Part shown: in pieces, positions 39,415-52,198 of the stretch
Numbering within the stretch: the first letter of the stretch is position 1
Layout: every line of letters starts with the position of its first letter
DNA from: Adineta vaga
Taxonomy: Eukaryota > Rotifera
Length of the DNA stretch: 64,000 bases
Direction of reading: 5' to 3'
Assembly: GCA_021613535.1 (NCBI GenBank)
Contig: CP075495.1
Coordinates: forward strand, 9,362,001 to 9,426,000
Made by a program: the position numbers and the translations under genes
Notes under the pieces: generated by a model
The model's input: the letters and a program-made list of their open reading frames with translations, nothing else
Told to the model about the DNA's origin: nothing
The model's database searches: none

Positions 39415-42072
39415 TTAAAGTTTTGATTTCGTATTTTGTTTAATCGATGTCCAAACTGGATGTACCTATATAAGAAGATGAATATTAATTATTCTCTCAT
39501 GTTTTCATCCTTCTCTTTTTTCTACCTTATAACGATTCGTCGGATTAAGTCGAGCTCGTTCCATTAACGCTTCATAAGCTTGACCATCGTATTGACCAAG
39601 ACATGAATCTAGTTATTTGATATTTCAATAAAATTCAAAAAAAGAACATTTCAATCTTGTAAAATAACTTACTAAGTTCATTATCATGAAAATCAAATGC
39701 ATCAACAAGTGCAATAAGATTCGGTCGAAGTCGAGCATACATATCTGGTAAACTGTTTATTTCTAATTGATAGACTTGATCAGGCGTAAGTAGTTTTAAC
39801 TAAAAACAAATGATAAAGAATCAAAACACATGGAATTTAATAAATCTATAAAGGTTACTCGAATAAAATCGGCTGCAGCATTACGTAAAGTATGAATGGC
39901 AAAAACATGAAAAAGTTGTTCAAAAACTGATGCAAATTGTTTATGTTCCGATGCTTTTCGTACACCATCGTAGAAGGCTCGTAAAACAAAAGTTTCAATA
40001 TACGCCTAATTGATCAAAATATACTAGAAAATGTTTAGTCATTCGTACATACTTTAGCGACATGAACAAGTTCGATGGAATTTTTAGAAAATATACTATG
40101 GGGTGTTGATGATGATGCTGATGCTGATTCAGTCAATCGACTCGATATTGATTTCAATAACCTAGATTTTCGTCATTTAAAAAAGTGATATTGCGACATA
40201 TGAACAAAACTTACATTTGTGATCGACATTCAAATAAACGACAATAATCATCAAGATTAACAATTGTCGCTGGTGCTGCTTTTGTTGAATACAGAAAAGC
40301 AATCGATGATTCCATATTAATTTCCATATTATCATCTAATTGTTGCATTGCTTTTAGTAGAAATCTACTCATTTAAATATTTTTCTCATATATGAATGCT
40401 AATTGTTCTCATGCGTTTTTTTCTTACCTAGCCGTTTGTTGGTATAAAACAGCATTATCACCTTCGTAACTACATGCAGCATCCAACATATTATTGATAC
40501 CTTTAATCCCACTAGCAACTAGAAATCCATGACCACCACAAGCTACACGACAGATTTGAGAAAATCGTTCACCAATTGTAGATGTATATGCTTTTAAACC
40601 CGACGAGACGGCATGCAACTGAAGCAAATAAAATGCAAGATATTTTTGAATCGATCAAACAGAACAATCAAATGACAATTACTTCAGGTAATTGTTCAAA
40701 TAAGATTGTATCAGTTTCAAGAATTTGTATACGAAGATCTTCAAGTTTAATAAATGAATAAAAGAACGCATATGTTGTTGCAACACATGGAACTAATTTT
40801 TCTTGTTGTAGTGGATAATCCAAAATAAGTGTTTCTTTTCTTTAATAATCAAAGAAAATTCAAGATCAAATATAGAAAGGTATACAATTACCCATTTGGA
40901 TTTTGTCCTTGACGGCGAACAGCTGAATATCGCATAGCAATTGTTATAGCACGAGCAAGTAATATAGAAAAGAAAGCACAAAGATTAACACGTGTTGCAA
41001 GCATTGCTCCATAAAGTAAACGTGGATCACCCAATCGATGAAAAGTACCTTGTTCATCAACCTATAAATAAATGAATTCTTCTCTTTTCTTGTATTAGTT
41101 TTTGAATACATACATAAGCTAATTTCATTAGCATATGATTTCTTGGAATTCGAACATTGGTTAATCGAAGATATCCATTATCACCAACTTCATGTCCAAA
41201 TCGTGTGCCAATTTCACCAACTTCCACTCCTGAATGAAATCGATTATGTCATAACGACTATTTATCAATACATTTCTTCGGTCTCTTTTACCTGGTAATG
41301 GTTCATGTGTTTTTAAATCTCGAATTTGTACAAAAAACATTTGTAAACCACACGGATGACTTCGATCTGGTGTATACAATTGTGCCATTAATAAGACATA
41401 ATTTGTTGATCGACCTAATGCTCCAGGCCAAAATTTTGTAGCCGTTAACGTTGGTGTATTCATTAGAAATGTATCAGTTTTAGAATCGAAAACAGCTTCA
41501 GTTTCTAATCGCTGTAAATTTGATCCATGTCCCAATTCTGTTTGAGCATAAGTACCAATAATTTGAAATGATCGTGCTAATGGTAAGAATTTCTCTTGTT
41601 GTTCATCACTAGCCATCGTCTAATGTATGAAGAAACATACTAGTATGTAAACCAAATATAAATCGACCATTAGTAAAAACGCTTAAAAACCAACCAAGAA
41701 GTTTTCGATCAGTTATATTGAAACGTTCAGCTTCCTTGATAGCAACAAAACTTTTACGTATAAGTAAAGAATAATAATCATCAGCATCGAGATATTCCAA
41801 TGGTAAATGTGTATTATGAATTGGATGAGCATAAGCTAGACGAGCTATGTAGTAGATACAGGCAAATAATATTAACAAATATATACAAAGTTTTAGAATA
41901 ACTCACTAATCTGTCGTCGTCTGTTAACATTAAAATAACTATTGGAACCGCCAAACATAAATTGTGTAAGTTGTTCAACATCGAATGTTGCTGATTGACG
42001 TTCACGTAATAGATCAGGATTTTTCGTATCACTTATTTGATAATATGGACCTTGATCTTGACTTTCCACCAT
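39415..42072 (-). CDS. ACOX: Peroxisomal acyl-CoA oxidase, one apparent frameshift
   Basis: FAD enzyme that catalyses the first step of peroxisomal beta-oxidation, oxidising acyl-CoA to trans-2-enoyl-CoA and producing hydrogen peroxide. Twelve exons: 39415-39465, 39526-39608, 39673-39799, 39859-40005, 40053-40161, 40215-40364, 40428-40618, 40683-40839, 40892-41061, 41114-41229, 41292-41844, 41907-42072. Motifs: IIGTYAQTELGHGSNLQ (FAD/acyl binding), TATKFWPGALGRSTNYVLLM, GDNGYLRLTNVRIPRNHMLM, ELHAVSSGLKAYT, CRVACGGHGF and ACSYEGDNAVLYQQTARFL with the catalytic Glu, then LVDAFDFHDNELKS. The protein ends in SKL, a type 1 peroxisomal targeting signal. Near 41617-41622 the frame of GLHTSMFLHTL changes to that of MASDEQQEKFLP; the exon sum is one base over a multiple of three. 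Closest family members are ACOX1/ACOX2. Confidence 0.92.
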
Positions 42073-42409
42073 TTTATTCTTTTTTATCTTACAAAAAAAA
42101 ACGATGATGTTTTTTTCTTAAGTTTCATACAACAGTTATCGTCCTTCTATTTTATCACTTTTCTTTTTCAAGATTATGAAAGACAATAAAAGACATGGCT
42201 ATTAAATTTTAGATACAGAGCAGCATAATTTAGAATATTATTTAAACAGTTACACATACATACACCAGTATAAACTAAACCATACGAACAGAAAACAAAC
42301 TCAGTATTAATCATTTGTATTATAATACATTAGGCGAAAAAAAACTCCTATAACACTATTTCAAATACAAATGTATAGGTTAGTTCGAAAGAGAATATTG
42401 TCAAACTTA

Positions 42410-43669
42410 TTAAGAAATAGGATTTTGCCAAGTATCATTTTTATCAACACTATCTGTCTCATCTGTCGTGGGCCACATAGTTTGCATTAAAGGAGTCATC
42501 TGCTCGATTTCACTTTGTTGTTTACTAATGTATTCATCCATATCTATACCAAGAACTTGAAATTGTAATATAAATACAATCAGGTTAGTTACGAACTTCA
42601 CTGTATCTTTTTCATTACCACATCGCAATAGAATATATCTCCACAATAATTCAACATATACATTTTGAGAATTCAACATACATAATGGATCGGTATAATC
42701 TTCATTTACATCTAAACCATCAACACTTCTACTGATACCACTCGAGAGTACAAGAACAATGAGAACAATTTTTAATAGAATAGGATCATGAATATATTGC
42801 TGTAGGGCGTCATTACGCTTTAAAAGACGTTGAGTTATATCTAAACCAAATAGATTTCTCCAAGTAACTATTAGGTTATTATGCGGTAATGGATGCATCA
42901 AAGACGCATTAATATTCGAGATAATACCGAAATGATTTTTCACCAAACGCACTTTATCATGCATGCTCCTACATTGGAACTCTGGTATATGTGTTAGATA
43001 CGCAACACTGATTCTAAATAAACACGTGAATTCATTCAAAATTCCATGGATCGTTGTATGTGGTACTAAAGGATAATATGGAAATTGTGCATTTTTTGTA
43101 GCAATACAAGTGTTTTCATATGCATGGAAAATATTAGAAAGAATCACCTGATCCGTTGGTGACAGACATTGAACTGGTTTGGGTCGTCTGGATGGTGATA
43201 GTGGAGATACCATCTAGAAATACAAATAGAAAACATATTCAGCGATATTTCTCGATCAATTTGAAACATCTCAACATACCGATTCTTCATATTGTTGTTT
43301 CAATAATTTGCCACGTTTTTTCCGATTCATTTCTACCAGTTGATTACGATTTTCTCGTTCTGTATCCGACATGATTAGTGTCTTGTTCATTCCGACTCGA
43401 AAACATTTCGCCAAACGACAACAATTGCATGCGCGTCGAAACGTGTGTGATATCAGACAATCGCCATCATTCTGACAGACAAATGTTTGGACCTTTAGAA
43501 GAATTACATACAAATATAGAAAAGACGAGATAAGTCTACGAACTCCGAGTTTCACTGCATTTCGACGAAAAAACGCTTTACATGGCATGCATGATGGGAC
43601 ACCAAAGTTTATACCAATAGCCACATCATCACATACCAGACATCGACCATGATTTCTCTTCGACATCAT
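42410..43669 (-). CDS. Nuclear hormone receptor 2 (tandem cluster)
   Basis: Exons 42410-43213, 43280-43492, 43544-43669; 380 residues. DNA-binding domain: [33 protein letters not shown], then CQNDGDCLISHTFRRACNCC and [10 protein letters not shown], giving both zinc sites. The basic hinge contains NRKKRGKLLK. The ligand-binding domain has the helix 3-4 signature HDKVRLVKNHFG, LLKIVLIVLVLSSG, NVYVELLWRYIL and ends PLMQTMWPTT. Intron 43493-43543 is stop-free and 51 bases, so an ORF caller reads through it. The P-box is CMPCKA rather than CEGCKG. It lies 337 bases upstream of the acyl-CoA oxidase start. Ligand unknown. Confidence 0.9.
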
Positions 43670-44953
43670 AGAATATGTGAAAAATTAAAACTGAAAACGT
43701 TCCAGTATGATTGTATTTTCATGCCTTGACAAATGTCGTATATGTGCAAGCTCAGTGCTCATTTTCAGATTTGATTCGATTCGTATGATTTCGGCATTAA
43801 TTTTGAATTCTTCATTCTCGAAACTATACGTTTTCAAATCTCTGACAAACAAAACTCTGAAGAAAGACGCAGAATACGTTTGAGAACTGTCCTTTACTAG
43901 AGAAACAAATTAAAAGTTTCTTTTGTAGTGACTCTATGTTAAATTCTTCTAGAAACTATTCTAAAAATATCAAGATTAATGAATACATTAAATAGGTAAA
44001 CCCCGATATGATGTCACTCTATCTAAAGGCGGAAAAGCTACCGATCGTTCCTGACATCCTCATCTTTCGAACAATATATCTATCTCGAACTCATTTCGTG
44101 ATGTTGATTGAAAGAAATAGTGTATTATAGAGTTATTACATCGGTCTGTATGGATTTCAAGCTCAAAATTCCACACGATAGACTAACCGATTACGACTTC
44201 TCCAAAAACTAACCTGCCCATCGGGAAAGGATGGTCTTGTAAAATGGCGTAATCCTATATTTGGCGACAGTTCTTTATAACTCATGTATCGGATATAATC
44301 GATTGCATCATCACTGATTACAATGTAGTATGTAATCGGACGAATGGTTCTGCAGAAATATGAAACTTCATTTATATTCGACCCCTTTACGTTTCTCGAC
44401 AAGTTAACAACATACAAGCTAAAGTTTCATAGATCACATCAGATAATAGAAGACCAAAGGTAGTTGATGTTGTTTGATCTCGGTAATAAGTTCAGAATAT
44501 TTGACGATGGTTTTGTTTTCTGATAAAAAACGAATGAAAATGATGAGTTTAGAAAGTGAAGTCATCATAAACGATTGTAAAATATCGATAGATTTCTTCG
44601 CATTAACATATGAATAACTTATATATCTAGAAAAAATAATTTTCATTAAACATTTATATTTCAATTGAGAAAAAAAAACGTTCAAGAATACACTGTCTTT
44701 ATATTTTATCTTTTCCTAAACAAATCTATATAAATAGAAGAAAATTTTGTATATATATTTTGATGTGCAGAGTCGGACAGTCTTTTAAAAGATTGAGATA
44801 AGAGAGAAAAATTTGACAAAAATATATTTTGTATTTTATGACTACTGAATGACACAAAAACACGAATACATTTTGAAGTTCGTGAAAATGGTAACAAATC
44901 TATATTTTCATCAATCAATCGATTGTGAAATGCTAGAAATCATTGATAGAATA
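43670..44953. other. About 1.3 kb between receptors 2 and 3
   Basis: No intact gene. Minus-strand frames at 44163-44417, 44434-44685 and 44706-44918 are short. The second (RYISYSYVNAKKSIDILQSF) has a helical look a little like the end of a receptor ligand-binding domain, so a decayed receptor copy is possible but not shown. Confidence 0.35.
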
Positions 44954-46350
44954 TTAGATAACGTTTTCGGCATGATCAATATCGGTAACAGCCTCACTTT
45001 GAGATGAAGTTGGCCACATATTTTGCATTAAAGGATTCATTTGTTGAATTTCATTTCTTAAATTACTTACATAACAATCAATATCCATATCCAAGTTTTT
45101 AATATATAAGATACACATTATTAATTTATTGAGATAGTTCACTGCATGTTTTTCGCTTGTCGACCGCGAAAGAATATATCTCCACAATAATTCAACATAA
45201 ACATTTTGAGCAGCGAAAATGGATAAAGGATTGTCACAAATTTGATCAATATCTATATAATCAAGATTTCTACCGTTACCACTGGAAAGTACAAGAATAA
45301 TGAGAACAATTTTTAGAAGAATTGGATCACGCAAATATGTTTGAAGTAATTGATTGCTTTTTAAAAGACGTTGAGCAAGATCAAGGGTAAAAACATTCGT
45401 CCATGTCGTAGCAATATTTCCTAGTGACATCGATTGCATAATTGGTCCATTGATATTAAGTATAATACCAAAATGATTTTGCAATAAACGTATTTTATCG
45501 TCAATGTGAATATTAAAATATTCTGGTATATGTTTGAAATATTCAATGCAGTTTTGAAATTCATAGCAGAGTTCATCACCATATTCATGTAGAGATGTAT
45601 GTTTTATGTCAGTGATAAATTGACATTTGAGTATGTTTAGCTGATATACATGTAATTTCATATGCATGGAAAATGTTAGCAAGAGTGACTTGATCAATTG
45701 GACGAAGATATTGGACAGGATTCGTTGTGATAACCAGTAAAGGCGATGGTTGTAGCTAGAAATTATATACTGTTATTTCTTTTATTGCCAATTTCAGTCT
45801 GAGTTGATGAGAAAAAATATATCTACTATCAACTACTGTAAGAAAAATAGTTGCAGATGTCTTATTTAACGAACATTCTCAAATAAAAATATATCATATT
45901 GTGTTATTTACCGAGCATTTCTATAAAGTGAACTGCTATATTTACATACCCATTTTGCGCATTGTATTTTTGGTATTTTGCCACGTTTTATTCGATTGAT
46001 TTCTACAAGTCGATTACGAGCTTCTCGATCTTCATTTGACATGATTAGTGTCTTGTTCATTCCCACTCGAAAACATTTCGCCAAACGACAGCAATTACAT
46101 GAACGACGAAATTTGTATGATATCAGACAATCACCATCATTCTGACAGACGAATGGTTGAACCTTTAGAAGAACAAACATGAATTACATACATATGTAGA
46201 AAAAGACGAAATCAGTTTACTTACTCCAAGTTTAATAGCATTCCGACGGAAAAAAGCTTTACACGGCATACATGTTGATACACCAAAATTTAAACCAATA
46301 GCCACATCATCACATACAAGACATCGACCATAGTCTTTCTTTGCCATCAT
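44954..46350 (-). CDS. Nuclear hormone receptor 3 (tandem cluster), one apparent frameshift
   Basis: Close paralogue of receptor 2. Exons 44954-45755, 45950-46162, 46225-46350. The two DNA-binding exons have the same lengths as in receptor 2 (213 and 126 bases). [102 protein letters not shown] and NPLMQNMWPTS. Near 45620-45632 the frame of HAYEITCISAKHTQ must switch to that of QFITDIKHTSLHEYGDEL to keep the match to receptor 2; as given, it stops at a TGA. The third exon is 802 bases against 804 in receptor 2. It may be a pseudogene or carry an assembly error. Confidence 0.8.
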
Positions 46351-47308
46351 CGGAATATTCAATCTAGAGGGTAGACGATTTCGTAACCTAACATCTACAT
46401 AACACAACAACGACTGCTAAGTTTTAGAAGAAGAAACAACAAAAATGTTGTTTCAAGTTTATCTAAAATAGAAAATCATTTATATTTCGTTTTATAACAT
46501 AATTTAACATAAACACAAAGGATGGTTAAATATGTATATACATATGTCGTGTCGAAGTTAATTTAAATGATTTAGTATATATGAACTATCGAAAAAACAG
46601 CAATATATTCCGACAAACTTATGACTGTTCGAAAATGTGCTACTTCCAGTGTTAAAATTAATAATAGATTATCATCACATTATGTTAGAAAAGATTGAAT
46701 TATGTTACTTTCTGGCAAACTATTTTCGGTCTGAGCTGTAACAATTACATAAAAATACAAATCGAATGAATATTTTATTCTTAAAACTCTCGTATCTTTG
46801 TCATGAAATTCAACAAAAAAAATTGTTCTTTTTTGTTCGATGATTGTTATATATTATCTCATTCAAATCAACTTCGACAAAAAGTATGACCTTCATTCTT
46901 CGATATCCTCAGTTCCTGACACACCAACTCGTTCAAACGATTCTACAAAAACAAACAATGGAATATAGATATGTACATGTAAATGTTTATTATATACAGA
47001 AAATACACTTTCAGAAGAAAACACCACACATATACGCAGAACTATAACATTTTCTATTAAATTCAAAAATTCGTCGAAAAATTTTCTCAACTGAAACATT
47101 AATTAAATGAATGTCATCTTGAAAATATGTCAAAAAAGTTCTCCTTTTGACAGTAACTACTGATGTTCGCTCGACTAATATGTAAAAGATAAATGAAAAC
47201 TCGCGAAGAAAAATAAGTTAATTTTTCCTATTTGTACATTACCAAAAACAATAAATCAATTTTCTCTCATGATTGTGTGTTATTAAAAAATCCATTGATA
47301 AATCCGAA
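46351..47308. other. Spacer between receptors 3 and 4
   Basis: About 0.96 kb of AT-rich sequence; short frames on both strands near 46844-47099 are antisense shadows of each other without recognisable motifs. Confidence 0.4.
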
Positions 47309-48386
47309 CTAAACAGTATCGATGGTAACATTCGAGCTCACTGCGGCTGGCCACATACTTTTCATTAATGGTTCCATTTGTTCAATTTCATCTGAGAGAC
47401 TATTGATATATCCATCAACTGCCAAATGTACATCTAACAAATGCATTAAAAATGCAGTTAATTCAATAAAATATTTCACTGCATCGTATTCGTTTGATGA
47501 ATGTGATAGGATATACTTCCATAGAACTTCAACATATACATTTTGTGCTGAAAGTAATGACGATCTATTGTCATAGATTCGATTTGGATTAATATCACAT
47601 TGATTTCGAAGATTTCCACTTGAAAAAGCAATTACAATAAGAAGAATTTTCAAAATAAGAGGATCAAATGTAAATTGATTGATACGTCGAATAGATTGTA
47701 ACATTCGATCAGCCAAATGAGTACCAAAAATATTGATAAATGATACAGTTAACTTATTTGATATACCAGGATGAATAATGCCTTCATTGATATTATTAAC
47801 GATACCGAATTGATTTCGTATTACATAAACTTTATCATCGAGAAGTAAATTATTAAATTCAGGAATAAATTGAATATATTTGATTAGATATCGATGTGCG
47901 GTCGAATATTCATTTAAAAATGTGGATAAATTCGTATGTATGTGAAGTGGAAAATCAGGATACTGAGATTTTTTTCCTGCTATACATGTTGATTGATAGG
48001 TATTAAATATATTGCGAAGAAGTGTTCGATCGAAATCTGATAAGTATAAATCTGGTTGTTGAACGAGTTGTTTATCACGTATAGCAATACTCTAGAAGAA
48101 AAAAAATAATATGAACGGCTTATTTTCTATTAACCTACTCTCTCACTACAAACTGTATTGAAGTGAGCTTTTGACTTATAAATTAATTTCTTATTCTGCT
48201 TCCACTATTCTATTCGTCAGGAGAAAAAAGCTATTATTAAGATTTATGTTATCGTTTTTGCCCTATATAACTATAATTATGCTGACTGAAAAAGAAAACA
48301 TAAATGAAGTATCACACATTGAGAATATTTTCATATCGTAATGAAAAAAAAAACCATCCAAGATGGAACGCGAAGAAAAAAGGAGC

Positions 48387-48422
<36 letters not shown>

Positions 48423-49173
48423 CAGAAAGGAAGAAATGTTTTTTCAGCGTATTCTTTCTATTAATGGAATATATATAAGGCAGCTGATAGAAGAAGTAGA
48501 ACAAATAGAAAGCAAGAACAACAACATTTGCGTGAAATGACGTAGTTTGGATGAATCATAGTCCAAAGAATAAACGGGAATACATGGTGTCCGTATAGAG
48601 TGCAGAGATAATTGATAATCTTGTGCTATAGAAAAGTAGATGAACTTATTGGACTGAAGTGAGCGGAAGTAATGCAGAGTCGTCTGGAAAATGATATGAA
48701 TTAATACTAAACATGTTTTTTCGATATATTATGCATAGAGTAATATAAACTATTGTGAACTTACCATATCTAATTTGTTTGATTTCGTTACTTTTTCTCG
48801 TTCTCTACGATTTTGTTCGAGTCGTTCTTTTCTAGCTTGTTTTCCAGCTTCAGAAAGAATCAATTCTCGTTTCATACCAACACGAAAACATTTTGCTAAA
48901 CGGCAACAATTACATATACGACGATAGATATGATCAATTTGACAATCGCCATCCCTTGCACAAACATATTCGTGTGTCTAACAAAACGAGAAGAAAATAA
49001 AATATTGAATGATTATTAAAACGGTTTTCATTTCATCTTACACCAAGTTTGACAGCGTTTCGTCGAAAAAATGCTTTACATGCCATACATGTTAATACAC
49101 CAAAATTATAACCAATTGATTTATCACTACAAACCAGACATGGACTATTTTTTTTGGCAAATGAGTCAGCCAT
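47309..49173 (-). CDS. Nuclear hormone receptor 4 (tandem cluster)
   Basis: Exons 47309-48091, 48765-48977, 49042-49173; 375 residues, no disruption. [70 protein letters not shown]. The hinge is basic ([11 protein letters not shown]). [43 protein letters not shown], ending [11 protein letters not shown]. The middle exon is again 213 bases. Intron 48092-48764 is unusually long for this window (673 bases) and holds a GAAA repeat. Confidence 0.9.
48389..48422 (+). repeat. (GAAA)n microsatellite in a receptor 4 intron
   Basis: Eight or more GAAA units, followed by imperfect GACAGAAAGG copies. Confidence 0.85.
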
Positions 49174-50855
49174 TACCAATGTCTGGAACAGAATGAATTT
49201 ATTGTAATTAGTATATTAGATCTACATAGAAGTTAGTTTTTATAATGAGCAGTAATCAAGAGTAATTCTTCTCTTAGATTTATCATATCTCTTTTAAATT
49301 TTCCCTTTAGGAAGATGGAGAAAAAATAGATTAATGAACTAATAAAGAAAAAGAAGCGATGCCTTTGGGAATAAATTATCTTAGACGTGATCTCATATTA
49401 TTATAACCTTGCTAAAGATTTGATGCGAACATAATTTGACAGGGCCATTTAAAATACTCTGAAAGAAATACTCTCTGGATCTATCAAAACTTGCAAAATA
49501 ACATAAAAAAATGAAAATGAAAATGAAATAAAAATGAAGAAACGCAATTGTCAGATTTTATCAAAATTTACTACAATTTATCCTATTTCAAGCTAACAAA
49601 TAAATTACTCCAATTGATTCAAATATTATAAAAATAAAACCGAAAACTATAGATCATTTAATATATCGTTACGGCCATAGTAGTAAAAGCATATCTTTGC
49701 AATGACGTCAATTTCATCTGAAATATTATAGATGTCACTACCCGATACAATGCAGACATTCAATACAATAATGAAATATGAACAAGTTTCATTGCATATA
49801 TCGTTTTGAAAGTATGATGTTTCCATAATGAATCATTATACATATGTTGAAAAGCATGTATGGCAAGACAATTATTAAATACACAATGCAAAATTGCAAA
49901 TGAATAAAACAGATCTAGTCGATGTTAAAGCATGTTCATAAGTGTGTATGCGCTAAACTAAGAGGAAATTTCACTAGTAATATATATCGGCATTTGTAAA
50001 GATGAATGAGTTGGAGAAAGATAAAAGATATTTTGAGCATTTCTCATTAGTTCATGTGTTTGTTCATAAACAGGATCAACTATGAGTTAGACGAAATGAA
50101 TTTAATCATTAAATCTACAAAAAAAATACAATATGTTTCAAATAAAATTATAATTATACCTCATTTCAGTCTTGTTTCTTACAGTTGGTAACATTCCAAA
50201 GATAAGATTTATATTAAATAAATAAATCCTTGGTGACTTCAATCGAAAAAAGGATTGTTTTTCTTTCTAGAAAATAAAGAAAATCATTTACGAATATAAG
50301 TTCATAAACAAAAAAGAAGAATCTTTATTATATATAGATTAATTTTCAAAAAAAAAACAAATAGAAATTTGATTTTTCTACGGTGAGTATTCGCAAAAAA
50401 AATATATAGTATTACTGTTATTTCATATAGAGAAAAGATTTTTTTTTGATTTCTTCATTTATCCATTCATTAGTTTGTCTAGCAAAAGTAAAATAAATTC
50501 AAAACTATATCATATTTTAGACTTCGACTATGATGAAGAAAGAATCTTCTATTGAATTTCATAAAAGCATTTTTAGAATGTCATACGATCATTCATTTGG
50601 TTGCAAATGGATTAGTACTGATCTTCACGTAGTTTGAGTAAGATAACATGTTTGATCTGATAATATTCTTATTGAAATACGGTTTGATAGAATATTGTTG
50701 TTCTTTGAATATATCTTCAGAGTACCAGTTCATATGTCACTCGACAATTTGACAGATGAAATCATCTCCCATAGGCCCAAGTTCGTTTTCGATATTTCAC
50801 AGAACGTGTTTTGGAAAGAAAAATCATTATCTAATTATCGATGATTGCATGTAAA
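49174..50855. other. Spacer between receptors 4 and 5
   Basis: About 1.7 kb. Apart from the exon-like fragments annotated separately, it is AT-rich with A- and T-runs and no recognised gene. Confidence 0.4.
49958..50266 (-). pseudogene. Possible exon fragments of a lost gene
   Basis: Minus strand 50266-50160 is open (KEKQSFFRLKSPRIYLFNIN ...), bounded by a TTTCTAG acceptor and a GTATAA donor. Further down, 50083-49958 is open (DPVYEQTHELMRNAQNIFYL ... TSEISS) and ends in TAG. The phases do not join without a stop, and no family is recognised. It may be a decayed gene or chance. Confidence 0.25.
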
Positions 50856-52198
50856 TTACAAACAATGCTTTATTTCCATATTTTTCACTACTCGTGGCCA
50901 CATACTTTGCATTAACGGATCCAATTGATCAATTTCATCCTTCAAAGTAGAAACGTAATATCCTATTTTGCTATAAGTACATTGGAGAAAGAGCAAATTA
51001 AGCACTAATTTATTAAAGAATTTAATGGCATCTTGTTCGGTTGATGTACGATATAGAATATATCGCCATAAAAGTTCAATATATCTATTTTGAGCGATAA
51101 ATATAGCATGAGTATCATCATAAATACCATCAAAAAATGCGTCATTTAGATATCGATTCATCCCACTGGATAATGTTCGGACAATAAGAAGAACTTCTAG
51201 TAACATGGGATCATGTGCATAAATACTTATTCGTTCAATAGAATGTATAAAATCAGTTGCTAGACTCGGTTCGAATAAGTTTCGAATCGATGCAATCGAA
51301 CTTTCTGAAATAACATCATTACATATTCGTTCATTGATACTAAACATAGAACCAAAATGATTTTTAATTAATCGAACTTTATCATCCATAGATAGTCTAT
51401 CAAAATCTGGAACTAATTTAAAATATTCAATCAATGCTTTTTGTCGAATACTATATTCGTTAAGAACCATATGTAAACTGGAGTATGCTTTTGTTGGATA
51501 ATATGGATAAGAAGTAATTCGTGTTGCAATACATGTTCGTTCATAGGCACTAAAAATATTGGTGAGAAGAGTTTGATCTGATACACATAAATGTTTCGAT
51601 TGATTGAATGTTGTTCGAAGTAGATTGGATGGACGAATCTAACAGAAATGATATAAATAAAGTTATTTCTCATAAAATCAACTCAACGATTGTACAAGAC
51701 TTTCAAATACTTTATCATTCATCTTTTCTATCTACAAACTGTATAACATATGATAGTTATTCTCTACGTACCAAATCAAACTCATTTGAAGGTGATGATG
51801 GTACACGTTTTAGTCGATTTTGTAGAATAAGTATTCGACGTGCCTGTTTCTCTGCATCAGATAGTATGAGAGATTTTTGCATTCCAACTCGAAAGCATTT
51901 CGCTAATCGACAACAATTACACATTCGACGATGTTCAAATGTCACTGGGCAGTCGCCATCTTGTTGACAAATGAATTCAGTTTTCTATTCAAATATCAAA
52001 GGAAATAAAGAGTATTATAAGTTAGAAAGATAAACATACACCAAGTTTCACGGCATTTCGTCGAAAGAATGCTTTACATGGTGCACATGTTGGAACAGCA
52101 AAATTAATGCCACTAGCATTATCACCACAGACATAACATGGACCAAGATACTTTGATTTGACTGGTTCTGTGAATGGAAGTTCGTCGAACATAGACAT
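50856..52198 (-). CDS. Nuclear hormone receptor 5 (tandem cluster)
   Basis: Exons 50856-51638, 51772-51984, 52040-52198; 384 residues. [116 protein letters not shown], ending DPLMQSMWPRVVK. The middle exon is 213 bases as in receptors 2-4. The frame stays open upstream of the chosen ATG (to about 52310); I chose 52198 because the sequence before it is hydrophobic and unlike the family. Confidence 0.9.

Noticed and set aside
41618-41640. Possible 21-base intron (GTATGT...TTAG) in acyl-CoA oxidase
   Set aside because: Too short, and splicing it still leads to a stop codon.
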